Below, in pieces: positions 17,385-25,684 of a DNA stretch of 64,000 nucleotides. The DNA is from Dyadobacter frigoris (GTDB taxonomy: Bacteria; Bacteroidota; Bacteroidia; Cytophagales; Spirosomataceae), in the NCBI RefSeq assembly GCF_005280585.1, contig NZ_SZVO01000014.1, forward strand, positions 1 through 64,000, given 5' to 3'. Made by a program: the position numbers and the translations under genes. The notes beneath the pieces were generated by a model. That model was not told the DNA's origin, did not search any database, and was given only the letters and a program-made list of their open reading frames with translations. The stretch's first letter is position 1, and the number at the start of each line of letters is the position of its first letter.

Positions 17385-18144
17385 AGATCATAATGATTAC
17401 AACAACCAGGAATATAATCCTGACAAAGTCGTTTCCTTTTTTCAGTGCCAGTTTACTGCCAATGATATTTCCGGTTATGTTCATGACGGCCATAATCAGT
17501 GCAAGTTCCAGCATATAATTTCCCTGTTTTATGAAAACGATCAAAGCGGAAATGTTGGTGACACAATTGACAATTTTGGCATAGGCCGAGGCTTGGACAA
17601 ATTCAAAACCCAGCACTACCACAAAAGCAAGTACAAAGAAACTTCCGGTACCCGGCCCGAAAAACCCGTCGTAAAATCCAATGATCAGGCCGATAAATGC
17701 GCCATAAATGATTTGTTTTCGATAAGGCAGTTCTTTTGTTTTGACCGATCCAAGATCCTTTTTGAAAAAAGTGTAAACAGCAATGGCAATCAGGATGAAA
17801 AGTATCAGTGGTTTCAGTACTTGCACGTTAATCAGGCTAACGATTCTGGCACCGGTAAATGAGGAAATAAAACAACTTAATGATATGACAAACAGTAATT
17901 TAAAGTCAAATGTTATTCTTTTGGCATAATGAAAAGCTGCGACAGAAGTTCCTGCCAGTGCGGCGATTTTATTCGTACCAAAAAGCGTAGCAATAGGAGC
18001 ATTTGGAAAGCTGATCAATAAGGCAGGAATCTGGATTAACCCGCCACCGCCAACAACAGAATCTATAAAACCGGCAATGAAGGCAAGGGAACCGAGCGCA
18101 AGTAAAGTCCAGGAATTATAATCTGAAAGAAAGTTTGAAAACAT
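17344..18144 (-). CDS. TSUP (TauE/SafE) family membrane transporter
   Basis: The 266-residue protein has about eight membrane helices in two inverted halves, each with the family's glycine-rich signature: GFIDSVVGGGGLIQIPAL near residue 30 and GFYDGFFGPGTGSFF near residue 155. TSUP proteins move sulfite, sulfoacetate, thiosulfate or other small organosulfur or organic anions across the inner membrane. No sulfur gene lies next to it, so the substrate is unknown. Its end overlaps the convergent small gene at 17010-17384. Confidence 0.9.
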   Translation of the reverse strand: MFSNFLSDYNSWTLLALGSLAFIAGFIDSVVGGGGLIQIPALLISFPNAPIATLFGTNKIAALAGTSVAAFHYAKRITFDFKLLFVISLSCFISSFTGARIVSLINVQVLKPLILFILIAIAVYTFFKKDLGSVKTKELPYRKQIIYGAFIGLIIGFYDGFFGPGTGSFFVLAFVVVLGFEFVQASAYAKIVNCVTNISALIVFIKQGNYMLELALIMAVMNITGNIIGSKLALKKGNDFVRIIFLVVVIIMIFKYGWEVFADQGV

Positions 18145-18345
18145 TTGAGTCGTAGTAATTAGGGGATTTATGCTAAGCTAACAAGCAACTTTTTAATAAA
18201 AAAGGATTCGTATTTCATTCAAAATATTATTCTTTCATTATAATTTAAAATGTAGCTTTAACCTGATTAAATTTTGTTTATTTTAGGTGAAAAATAGTCT
18301 GAAAACGTCTCAGGCTGAAATGGTTGAAAATTTATTCTAACAAAA

Positions 18346-18897
18346 ATGAAGCACAAAATGAAACAAGGATTCATCACAAAAGGAATTGTTCTGACTTTGA
18401 CGGCTATGCTGATGTCGTCGCTTGTCTGGGCGCAGCAGGATAAAGCTAGCCGGCCAAGTCAGCCTCAAACGGCAACAGGAAAAGTTGGCGCAGCAACAAT
18501 TACGATTAACTATTCAAGTCCTTCGGTGAAAGGACGGAAGGTATTTGGAGATCTGGTTCCTTTCGACAAAGTTTGGAGAGCAGGAGCAAACGAAGCGACC
18601 ATTTTTGAAACGGATAAAGCAATCAAAATAGACGGAAAATCTTTACCAGCAGGAAAGTACAGTTTGTATGCACAGCCTGGTGAAAAGGAATGGACATTTT
18701 TCTTCAACTCGGAAGTTGGACAATGGGGAATTAAACGCACGGGTGAAACCACAAAAGATACTGCAAAGGATGTTTTGAGCGTGAAAGCAAAACCAGCTAA
18801 AAGTGCTTCATTAACTGAAAAACTGGCTTATGAAGTAACGCCAAAAGGATTTGTTTTGAAGTGGGAAAATACAGAAATACCGGTATCAATAAAATAA
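18346..18897 (+). CDS. Secreted DUF2911 protein (first copy)
   Basis: The 183-residue protein has a signal peptide ending near VWA-QQ (residues 28-31) and one DUF2911 domain, with the usual features YSSPSVKGRKVFGDLVP, WRAGANEATIFE and LPAGKYSLYAQPGEKEWT. The family is very common in Bacteroidota and is predicted to be periplasmic; its role is not known to me. A second copy is at 54209-54760. A 58-bp perfect palindrome begins 4 nt after the stop codon and should end transcription. Confidence 0.88.
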   Translation: MKHKMKQGFITKGIVLTLTAMLMSSLVWAQQDKASRPSQPQTATGKVGAATITINYSSPSVKGRKVFGDLVPFDKVWRAGANEATIFETDKAIKIDGKSLPAGKYSLYAQPGEKEWTFFFNSEVGQWGIKRTGETTKDTAKDVLSVKAKPAKSASLTEKLAYEVTPKGFVLKWENTEIPVSIK

Positions 18898-18901
18898 TGT
18901 C

Positions 18902-18959
18902 AACAACAAAAAAAGACGGGCATCTGAAAATTTTCAGATGCCCGTCTTTTTTTGTTGTT
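18902..18959. terminator. 58-bp perfect palindrome, bidirectional terminator
   Basis: Bases 18902-18930 are the exact reverse complement of 18931-18959 with no spacer. The core is GACGGGCATCTGAAAA and its complement, flanked by A7 and T7 runs and AACAAC/GTTGTT ends. It lies between the convergent DUF2911 gene and the small gene at 18972-19205 and suits both. Confidence 0.92.
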
Positions 18960-18971
18960 TTAAATTGCTTG

Positions 18972-19205
18972 TCAAACAAGAACAACTTTGTCTGGTTCGG
19001 GATAGCTGTGAATAGATTCAACAGGATATTCCAGCGCAATTCTTTTTCCGGTTTCTTCGGCTACTTCCAAAAGTTGGAAAATTTTCTCTTCTCCTTCAAT
19101 TTTCAGTGCCTGGTACAACAGATTCCCGTATTGAAATTCTTCGGAACCGAAACCATTGATCTGAGCAACAGACTGATAATGATCAAATAATTGTTTTCCT
19201 TTCAT
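18972..19205 (-). CDS. Small hypothetical protein
   Basis: I chose the ATG at 19205, giving 77 residues, because the longer open frame to 19295 reads as low-complexity DNA and has no likely start signal. The protein is mostly helical and acidic, with MKGKQLFDHYQSVAQING at the start and a Pro-Glu-Pro stretch near the end. No signal, membrane segment or known motif is visible. It is convergent with the DUF2911 gene across a shared terminator. Function unknown. Confidence 0.6.
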   Translation of the reverse strand: MKGKQLFDHYQSVAQINGFGSEEFQYGNLLYQALKIEGEEKIFQLLEVAEETGKRIALEYPVESIHSYPEPDKVVLV

Positions 19206-19455
19206 GGCTAATATTTTATTGGAGTGTTTCTTTTGCCTGAACAACAGATGCATGCAATAAAACAAAGGTTGCACGGCTTGGATGCGGATTATCATTTATT
19301 TTTATAAACGGCAAAATAAGCGGAAGAAAATGTAGGATTGCTATTAAAAATCAGCCCGTTATAATATTGTGTTGAAGTAAGGAACGCAGCCGTTTGCAGA
19401 ACTGTTTGTTGTTGTACCCGTTTGTTCGTTTCCGGTTTCAGCAATTTTTGGTTTT

Positions 19456-20685
19456 ATGGTTCAAAAAATTATACAAAATTACAGAGTTTCATTTAGCGGA
19501 CTGAGTAGGGAAACATGGTTGTTGAGTCTGGTAATTCTAATAAATCGCTGTGGTTATATGGCCGTGCCTTTTATGAGCATGTACATTACTCAAAGTATGC
19601 ACCGAAGTATAGCTGATGCTGGTTTGATCATCACACTTTTTGGTGTAGGCTCAGTTTTGGGCGCATTGGCAGGAGGTTATTTTACTGACAAAATCGGTTT
19701 CCGTCCTGTTCAGGTAATCAGCCTTGTTCTCAGTGGATCCATGTTTGCAATCTTTGGTCACATTGATGATTTTAATATACTTTGTGCTTTAACAGTTGTA
19801 TTGAGCTTTTTTGTTGAAGGATTCAGGCCAGCCAATAATACGGCAGTTGCTTCTTATTCTTCTCCGGAAAACCTGACCAGATCTTACGCATTAAACAGAC
19901 TTGCTACCAACGTCGGATTTGGTTTTGGAACCTCAGTGGGCGGGTTGCTTGCAGCGATTGACTATCATTTATTGTTTTGGGTTGATGGCGTGGTTTATAC
20001 TTTGGCGGGAGTTCTTATTTTGGTTTTGTTACCAAAAGGAGAAAAAATCAAGAAAAAAACCATAGAAGAAAAAGAATCATTAATTGGACAATCTCCTTGG
20101 CAAGACATGTTTTTCGTGCGTTTTATTGTACTCGTTACCATTTACATGATCGCATTTGTACTTATTTTCCGCCTTGTTCCGGTTTATTGGAAAGAACAAT
20201 GGGGAATTGGAGAATCTACGATCGGGATTTTGCTGGGCATGAATGGTGTCATCATTGCTCTTTTTGAAATGGTATTGATCCAGAATCTGGGTAGCCGGAA
20301 AACAGATGCATTTTATATTATTTCTGGTATTATATTGACTGCCATCGCCTTTCTTTTGCTAGTCGTTCCGGGTGTTGCGCCGATAATCATAGCGGCGGCG
20401 GCAGTTTTATTTTTTACAATGGGTGAAATGCTGACATTGCCTTATATCAGCACCATGATCATGAGCAGGGCAACGGAACTGAACCGTGGGAAATACTCAG
20501 CCGCATATTCTATGTCATGGGCTGTGGCACAAATAATTGGTCCGGCCGGAGGCGGTTTTATTGCTGCCCACTGGGGTTACAATAGTTTATGGCTGGTGCT
20601 GGTTTTGATGAGTTTTGGTTGTGCTTTGGGTTTTAAAATACTTTTCCGGAACCAGAGAGAGATTAAGGCTTTACGCCGGATTTAA
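19456..20685 (+). CDS. MFS transporter, multidrug/metabolite exporter type
   Basis: The 409-residue protein has twelve predicted membrane helices in two six-helix halves. The loop after helix 2 carries GGYFTDKIGFRPVQ, the MFS motif A. A central cytoplasmic loop rich in Lys and Glu is at about residues 195-215. The type resembles proton-driven drug and metabolite exporters. It lies 106 bp upstream of the UbiA/type III PKS cassette on the same strand, so it might export that product, but it could as well be independent. Confidence 0.88.
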   Translation: MVQKIIQNYRVSFSGLSRETWLLSLVILINRCGYMAVPFMSMYITQSMHRSIADAGLIITLFGVGSVLGALAGGYFTDKIGFRPVQVISLVLSGSMFAIFGHIDDFNILCALTVVLSFFVEGFRPANNTAVASYSSPENLTRSYALNRLATNVGFGFGTSVGGLLAAIDYHLLFWVDGVVYTLAGVLILVLLPKGEKIKKKTIEEKESLIGQSPWQDMFFVRFIVLVTIYMIAFVLIFRLVPVYWKEQWGIGESTIGILLGMNGVIIALFEMVLIQNLGSRKTDAFYIISGIILTAIAFLLLVVPGVAPIIIAAAAVLFFTMGEMLTLPYISTMIMSRATELNRGKYSAAYSMSWAVAQIIGPAGGGFIAAHWGYNSLWLVLVLMSFGCALGFKILFRNQREIKALRRI

Positions 20686-20791
20686 TGTCCGGCGTCCAGA
20701 TTTTACGTTTTATATTTTCAGTTTACTTATTTTCTTTGCGTTGCACCGGCTTTGGCACGTAATTTGTACGTATATTGATTTATATTGAAGT

Positions 20792-21679
20792 GTGAATCAC
20801 CCCATGCAAATTGATAAAAACACGATAAAACTTCTGAGAATTCCATTCTCATTTTTTCTAATGCCCCTGTTTTTGCTTGCTTTCAGTCAGGCAAAAAACA
20901 TTGCTTATAATGAAGCTTCACTTTCCTTTTTTATCATTCATTTTTTGGTATATCCGGCAAGTAACGGTTACAATAGTTATATAGATCGCGACGAAGACAG
21001 TATTGGTGGTATTGAAAAACCTCCGATGCCGACGGAAGGCCTTTTTTACCTTACCGTATTTCTGGATGCACTGGCTGTTTCATTGGCTTATTTTTTTGTT
21101 AGTCACCTGTTTGCCATTTGTTTAATTCTTTACATCGCAGCTTCCCGCGCTTACAGTTCCAAACAGATCCGTCTGAAAAAATATGCGGTTATTGGTTTTC
21201 TGGTTGTTACTATTTTTCAGGGTGCTTTTACATACTACATGTCAATAGCGGGAATAACCGGAAATTCCTTACCTCTCAACCGCGACACTATTTTTATTCT
21301 TTTGGGCTGTTCGTTTCAAATTGCTGGTGCTTATCCACTTACACAAATTTATCAGCACAAACAGGATCTTCGGGACGGGATAACTACATTAAGTTATAAA
21401 CTGGGATACAGAGGAACGTTCATTTTTACGGCACTTATGTTTGCCCTGTGTAATCTTTTTTACTATTTGTATTTTCAAAGCCAGGATTCTGGAATGATTT
21501 TTTTTATAATCCAGCTGTTCTTCTTACCAATCGTTCTGTACTTTTTTTACTGGTTTTATCTTGTCAATAAAAATATGGAAAATGCAAATTTCAGGAACAC
21601 TATGCGGATGAACTGGATTGCCGCTCTTTGTATGAACAGTTGTTTTTTTGTACTCATTATTATCAATTTTTTCCTTTGA
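20792..21679 (+). CDS. UbiA-family prenyltransferase, first gene of the type III PKS cassette
   Basis: The 295-residue membrane protein has about eight or nine helices. Both Asp-rich motifs of the UbiA superfamily are present: NSYIDRDED (near residue 64, NxxxDxxxD) and KQDLRDGITTLS (near residue 190, DxxxD). These bind the diphosphate of the prenyl donor through magnesium. Family members attach prenyl chains to aromatic rings, as in ubiquinone or menaquinone synthesis. Its stop codon overlaps the start of the type III PKS gene, so the two are translated together; prenylation of the polyketide is the obvious inference. The start is GTG at 20792 or ATG at 20804. The prenyl donor could come from the isoprenoid pathway fed by the idi gene nearby. 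Confidence 0.85.
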   Translation: MNHPMQIDKNTIKLLRIPFSFFLMPLFLLAFSQAKNIAYNEASLSFFIIHFLVYPASNGYNSYIDRDEDSIGGIEKPPMPTEGLFYLTVFLDALAVSLAYFFVSHLFAICLILYIAASRAYSSKQIRLKKYAVIGFLVVTIFQGAFTYYMSIAGITGNSLPLNRDTIFILLGCSFQIAGAYPLTQIYQHKQDLRDGITTLSYKLGYRGTFIFTALMFALCNLFYYLYFQSQDSGMIFFIIQLFFLPIVLYFFYWFYLVNKNMENANFRNTMRMNWIAALCMNSCFFVLIIINFFL

Positions 21680-22758
21680 GTTATATCACCGCTATTGGGA
21701 CCGCAGTTCCGGAAAATTGCTTTTCACAAGAAATGTTGAGTTCGTTTTATATGAATTCAACGAGTGATGAGACATTTAAGCGTAAAATCAAAATCGTTGC
21801 CGGGAAAACCGGCATCAATCAGAGGCATTCCGTACTGAAAGATTTTGATGAAAGAACTTCGGATTTTGAATTGTTTTCAAAAACTTCATCCGTTGAACCA
21901 GGACTGACCGAAAGAATGCTGTTATATAAAAAATATGCAACAGAACTGTCCCTTGCAGCTATTTATAAAATTGAAAATATTGATACACTTAAAAAAGGCA
22001 TAACGCATTTAATTACAGTTACCTGCACCGGATTATTTGCACCTGGCCTCGATATTGAACTCATCAGGGAGCTGGATCTGAATCCGGAGACTCAACGCAG
22101 CAGCGTTAATTTTATGGGATGTAATGCGGCAATCATTGCTTTAAAAAGTGCAGATGCTATTTGCAGAAGTCAGCCTGATGCAAATGTGCTGATCGTTTGT
22201 ACGGAGTTATGCACGATACATTTTCAAAAAAGATTTAACGACGATTATATTCTTTCCAACCTTATTTTTGGCGATGGAGCTGCCGCTGTTATGATGTCAT
22301 CACAGCCAAAGGAAAACAGTTATTATAAGAAAGTACAGGTGAATAAATTCAATTCCATGATCCTGCATAAGGGATACAGGGATATGGCCTGGCAATTATC
22401 TGAAACAGGTTTTATCATGAACCTGACGTCTTACGTGCCTGGGTTAATCAAGGAAAATATTCTACCGATGTTAGATAAAATTAGCTTAATGCCTTCTGAG
22501 ATAGATCATTGGGCTATTCATCCGGGAGGTAAAAAGATTGTGGATGATTTTGCAGCGGCACTCAGCCTTGATAAATCTTTGCTCGAAGAAACATATGACA
22601 TCCTGAAAAATTACGGAAATATGTCATCTCCCACGGTTTTATTCGTGCTGGAAAAAGTATTGGAAAAATCGAAAAACGCAAAAGCAGGCGAGAAGATCTT
22701 CGCGGCTGCTTTTGGCCCCGGATTGAGTATTGAAACCATGCAGCTGCAATATGTTTAA
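21676..22758 (+). CDS. Type III polyketide synthase (chalcone/stilbene synthase superfamily)
   Basis: From the TTG at 21676, whose last bases form the TGA stop of ubiA (TTGA), the protein has 360 residues, usual for type III PKS. The catalytic triad is intact: Cys149 in NFMGCNAA, His282 in WAIHPGGKK and Asn315 in YGNMSSPT. It extends an acyl-CoA starter with malonyl units and cyclises the chain, giving resorcinols, pyrones or phloroglucinols. Starter and ring type cannot be read from the sequence. The next genes, a methyltransferase and an FAD enzyme, match the order of srsA-srsB-srsC in Streptomyces griseus, which makes methylated and oxidised phenolic lipids. An upstream in-frame ATG at 21628 would overlap ubiA by 52 bp and lacks family-like sequence. 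Confidence 0.9.
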   Translation: MSYITAIGTAVPENCFSQEMLSSFYMNSTSDETFKRKIKIVAGKTGINQRHSVLKDFDERTSDFELFSKTSSVEPGLTERMLLYKKYATELSLAAIYKIENIDTLKKGITHLITVTCTGLFAPGLDIELIRELDLNPETQRSSVNFMGCNAAIIALKSADAICRSQPDANVLIVCTELCTIHFQKRFNDDYILSNLIFGDGAAAVMMSSQPKENSYYKKVQVNKFNSMILHKGYRDMAWQLSETGFIMNLTSYVPGLIKENILPMLDKISLMPSEIDHWAIHPGGKKIVDDFAAALSLDKSLLEETYDILKNYGNMSSPTVLFVLEKVLEKSKNAKAGEKIFAAAFGPGLSIETMQLQYV

Positions 22759-23446
22759 ATTCAGAAGTACTGAAAAGGAGTTACTGGACCAGGAAGAGAT
22801 TCCGGAACAGGATTTATTTCAAAATCTTCGGGAACTGGATTTTATTAACCATTGGCTCGGCGGCTACGATATTTCTTTTTCGGCTCTAAAATCCATTATC
22901 AAACCAGGTCAGCATTATTCATTTGCAGATATCGGTTGTGGGGGAGGAGATACGTTAAAGCGAATTAAGAAATGGAGAGCGAAACATGGTTATTTTATTG
23001 ATTTACATGGAGTTGATTTAAAGCCGGTTTGTATAAAATACGCTGAAAATAATCCTGAAAACGAAGGGATTCAGTTTATTTGTGATGATTACAGGAAAAT
23101 ATTTAGCCACATTGAAAAAATTGACATCATTCATGCCTGTTTATTTTGTCATCATCTGACTGAAAATGAGCTTTTGGCATTGATTAGCTTCGCGATTGAA
23201 CATAAATCAATTCTTGTTATTAATGATCTTGAAAGAAATCCGCTGGCGTATTTTTCAATTAAATGGTTAACTTATTTATTTTCAAAATCTTACCTTGTAA
23301 AAAATGATGCTCCTCTTTCTGTTTTAAGAGGTTTTAAAAAGAATGAATGGATTTCCATTTTAAATAGATCGGAAGCAGTTCATTACTCCATTAAGAATAA
23401 ATGGGCATTTAGGCATCTAATCATCGTTGATGGAACCAGAGAATAA
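22751..23446 (+). CDS. SAM-dependent methyltransferase of the type III PKS cassette
   Basis: The ATG at 22751 overlaps the PKS stop codon by 8 bp and gives 231 residues. The SAM-binding loop is ADIGCGGGDTL (near residue 60), followed by HGVDLKP (strand 2 acidic residue) and IDIIHACLFCHHL (motif II region), a class I Rossmann methyltransferase. It probably methylates an oxygen or carbon of the polyketide ring, like SrsB in Streptomyces, but the target is inferred only from position. It overlaps the next gene at its 3' end, so translation is coupled along the cassette. Confidence 0.85.
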   Translation: MFKFRSTEKELLDQEEIPEQDLFQNLRELDFINHWLGGYDISFSALKSIIKPGQHYSFADIGCGGGDTLKRIKKWRAKHGYFIDLHGVDLKPVCIKYAENNPENEGIQFICDDYRKIFSHIEKIDIIHACLFCHHLTENELLALISFAIEHKSILVINDLERNPLAYFSIKWLTYLFSKSYLVKNDAPLSVLRGFKKNEWISILNRSEAVHYSIKNKWAFRHLIIVDGTRE

Positions 23447-24575
23447 AATGTACGATTGTGCCATTATCGGCGGAGGTTTGGCAGGTCTATGCCTGGCTAT
23501 ACAGCTTGCAGATCAAGGTATTAGAGTCGTTTTGTTCGAGAAAAATGAATATCCTTTTAATAAAGTTTGTGGTGAATATATTTCGATGGAAAGCTGGGAT
23601 TTTCTAACCGGACTTGGTTTGCCCCTTGATTCCTATAATTTGCCCATTATCAATAATCTGGGAATAAGCTCGGAAAAGGGTTTTATGCTAAACCAAACCC
23701 TTGAAATGGGTGGTTTTGGTATAAGCAGATATAGCCTGGACAATTATTTATATCAACTTGCGATTGAAAAAAAGGTTAAGGTTCTTCAAAATTGTAAAGT
23801 TAACTCTGTTAGTCAGGCTGGAACCGAATTTCAGGAAATTGATACGAACCGAGGCGAATTTAAAGCTTCTGTTGTTTGTGGAAGTTATGGGAAATATACG
23901 CCCTCTTTTATCCAGAAAAATGAAAAATATCTAAACCCGGATAATAGAAAAGATACCAATTATATTGGCGTAAAATATCACATAAAGAGCGATTTGGCTA
24001 ATAATAGAATCGAGCTTCATAATTTTAAAGACGGCTATTGTGGTATTTCAAAAGTGGACCAGGACTGGCATTGTCTGTGTTATCTCACTACGGCCGAAAA
24101 TCTTCAAAACAACAATAAGGATATCAAAACGATGGAAGAAAATGTACTTTTCAAAAACCCGTTTTTGAAAAATTACTTTACGAAATCAGAATTTGTAAAT
24201 TTTAATCCGCTTGTAATCAGTAATATCCAGTTTCATAAAAAGCAAACCGACCTTGGGAATATTTTTTTATTAGGTGATGCGGCAGGAGCTATCACACCAC
24301 TTTGCGGTAATGGCATGAGCATGGGCATGAGAGCTTCGAAGTTGCTGGCGGTGGAATTGATTAAGTATTTTGAAAACAAATGTTCGATACCAGAAGTATC
24401 CCTAGCGTATAAAAAATCCTGGGATCATGCTTTTAACAACAGAATCGTAGCTGGTTACTATTTGCAAAACTTGTTTGGAAAGAAAAATACAACGCATTTA
24501 GCGCTAAAATTGTTGAGCAAAACGCCCGGTTTAATGCGTAAGCTTATCACCTTAACACACGGACTTGAATTCTAA
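23430..24575 (+). CDS. FAD-dependent oxidoreductase of the type III PKS cassette
   Basis: The protein has 381 residues from the ATG at 23430 (a second ATG at 23448 lies just after the methyltransferase stop). The FAD-binding motif is IIGGGLAGLCLA, followed by NKVCGEYIS, and the second FAD site is LLGDAAGAITPLCGNGM. This pattern is shared by aromatic monooxygenases and by geranylgeranyl reductases. It may hydroxylate the phenolic ring to a quinol, as SrsC does, or reduce double bonds in a prenyl side chain. Gene order favours ring oxidation, the KxCGE motif fits the reductase group. The gene ends 5 bp from the convergent crtZ. Confidence 0.87.
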   Translation: MEPENKMYDCAIIGGGLAGLCLAIQLADQGIRVVLFEKNEYPFNKVCGEYISMESWDFLTGLGLPLDSYNLPIINNLGISSEKGFMLNQTLEMGGFGISRYSLDNYLYQLAIEKKVKVLQNCKVNSVSQAGTEFQEIDTNRGEFKASVVCGSYGKYTPSFIQKNEKYLNPDNRKDTNYIGVKYHIKSDLANNRIELHNFKDGYCGISKVDQDWHCLCYLTTAENLQNNNKDIKTMEENVLFKNPFLKNYFTKSEFVNFNPLVISNIQFHKKQTDLGNIFLLGDAAGAITPLCGNGMSMGMRASKLLAVELIKYFENKCSIPEVSLAYKKSWDHAFNNRIVAGYYLQNLFGKKNTTHLALKLLSKTPGLMRKLITLTHGLEF

Positions 24576-24580
24576 TATGC

Positions 24581-25078
24581 TTATACCGAGCGCTGTACCT
24601 TATTTTGTTTGGCCATTGACTGTTTCGCTTCCTTAAAGTACTTGAACGAAACCCACAACATACCAAAACATTCGCCTTCTTCTTTTTGCAAATGTTTGTG
24701 GTGCACTTTATGCGCTTTGCGGATTGCTTTCAGATAGAAGGAATCTGTATTTCTGAAAATTTTGAAACGCTGGTGGATAAAAATATCATGCACCAGAAAA
24801 TAGGCCATTCCATACAAACTAATTCCTGTGCCGATCCAGAATAACATGCTGAAATTCTGTTCCAGCCCGAAAAATAAACATAGTATTCCCGGAGTAGCAA
24901 AAATCAGAAAAAAGTAGTCGTTCTTTTCAAAAAAATCCTGATCGTCTCTCTGGTGATGGTCGTGATGAAGAAACCAGAAAAGGCCATGCATGAGATACTT
25001 ATGTGCCAGCCAGGCCACGCATTCCATCACGACAAATGTTACGATTATGGTTAGTATATTTACTATAACAGGATTCAT
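24581..25078 (-). CDS. crtZ: Beta-carotene hydroxylase CrtZ
   Basis: The 165-residue membrane protein has about four helices and the full set of His boxes of the fatty-acid/carotene hydroxylase family: HKYLMH, HHDHH, HDIFIH and HKVHH. These bind the di-iron centre that adds 3-hydroxyl groups to the ionone rings of beta-carotene, giving zeaxanthin. It is the last gene of the carotenoid operon, 7 bp after idi. No lycopene cyclase is in the window, so that step must be encoded elsewhere. Confidence 0.92.
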   Translation of the reverse strand: MNPVIVNILTIIVTFVVMECVAWLAHKYLMHGLFWFLHHDHHQRDDQDFFEKNDYFFLIFATPGILCLFFGLEQNFSMLFWIGTGISLYGMAYFLVHDIFIHQRFKIFRNTDSFYLKAIRKAHKVHHKHLQKEEGECFGMLWVSFKYFKEAKQSMAKQNKVQRSV

Positions 25079-25085
25079 ATATTGA

Positions 25086-25601
25086 TTAAATTCTTAATTT
25101 TTCTAAAACTTCATCGAGGCAAATCTTAAACCATTCCGTATACTGCGCAGGATTGTTTTGCATATCAATACGAAGATTTTTTTCAGAAATGTATTTATAA
25201 CTTAAAACTTCATCATGATTAATTACGGGAATTTTATCTGTAATTCCCCAGAAAACGTGGTCGAGTTCGTGCTCCGTTAATCCGTTATCCAGCCCTGCCT
25301 CATAGCGGAATGAATAAAGAAAATTTAAAGAAGCATCAATGCCCATTTCTTCTTTCAGGCGCCTTGTAGCAGCATTAAAAGTGCTCTCATCAGGAAAAGG
25401 ATGGCTGCAACAGGTATTTGACCATAATCCTTCCGAATGGTATTTTCCGTATGCGCGCTGCTGCAAAAGTAATTCTCCGTTTGTATTGAAAATGAAAATC
25501 GAAAATGCACGGTGCAAAACACCTTTCTGGTGCGCTTCCAGTTTGGGCATTAAACCAATTTCAACATCATTTTCATTTACAAGGACAACGTGATCATTCA
25601 T
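25086..25601 (-). CDS. idi: Isopentenyl-diphosphate delta-isomerase, type I
   Basis: The 171-residue Nudix-fold protein carries the type I isomerase features: the catalytic Cys in SNTCCSHP, the Nudix-like helix AATRRLKEEMGI, and the catalytic Glu region TEHELDHVF. It interconverts isopentenyl and dimethylallyl diphosphate and so feeds the carotenoid genes on both sides. It starts 83 bp after the end of crtB and ends 7 bp before crtZ; the larger gap leaves room for an internal promoter, though none is clear. It might also supply prenyl donor for the UbiA enzyme encoded nearby. Confidence 0.94.
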   Translation of the reverse strand: MNDHVVLVNENDVEIGLMPKLEAHQKGVLHRAFSIFIFNTNGELLLQQRAYGKYHSEGLWSNTCCSHPFPDESTFNAATRRLKEEMGIDASLNFLYSFRYEAGLDNGLTEHELDHVFWGITDKIPVINHDEVLSYKYISEKNLRIDMQNNPAQYTEWFKICLDEVLEKLRI

Positions 25602-25684
25602 GACTTAATAGATTTAGGATTTAGAAAAAGCAACATAATGTTAGTACGCCTAGTTATATTACTACTTTTCCTAACAAATTATTG

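Noticed and set aside
17245..17862. 205-codon plus-strand frame opposite the TSUP transporter
   Set aside because: It is antisense to a well-supported membrane protein and has the His/Gln/Asn-rich composition of a shadow frame.
19206..19295. N-terminal extension of the small gene at 18972-19205
   Set aside because: The extra 30 residues are Cys/His/Phe-rich and unlike the rest; the ATG at 19205 is a better start.
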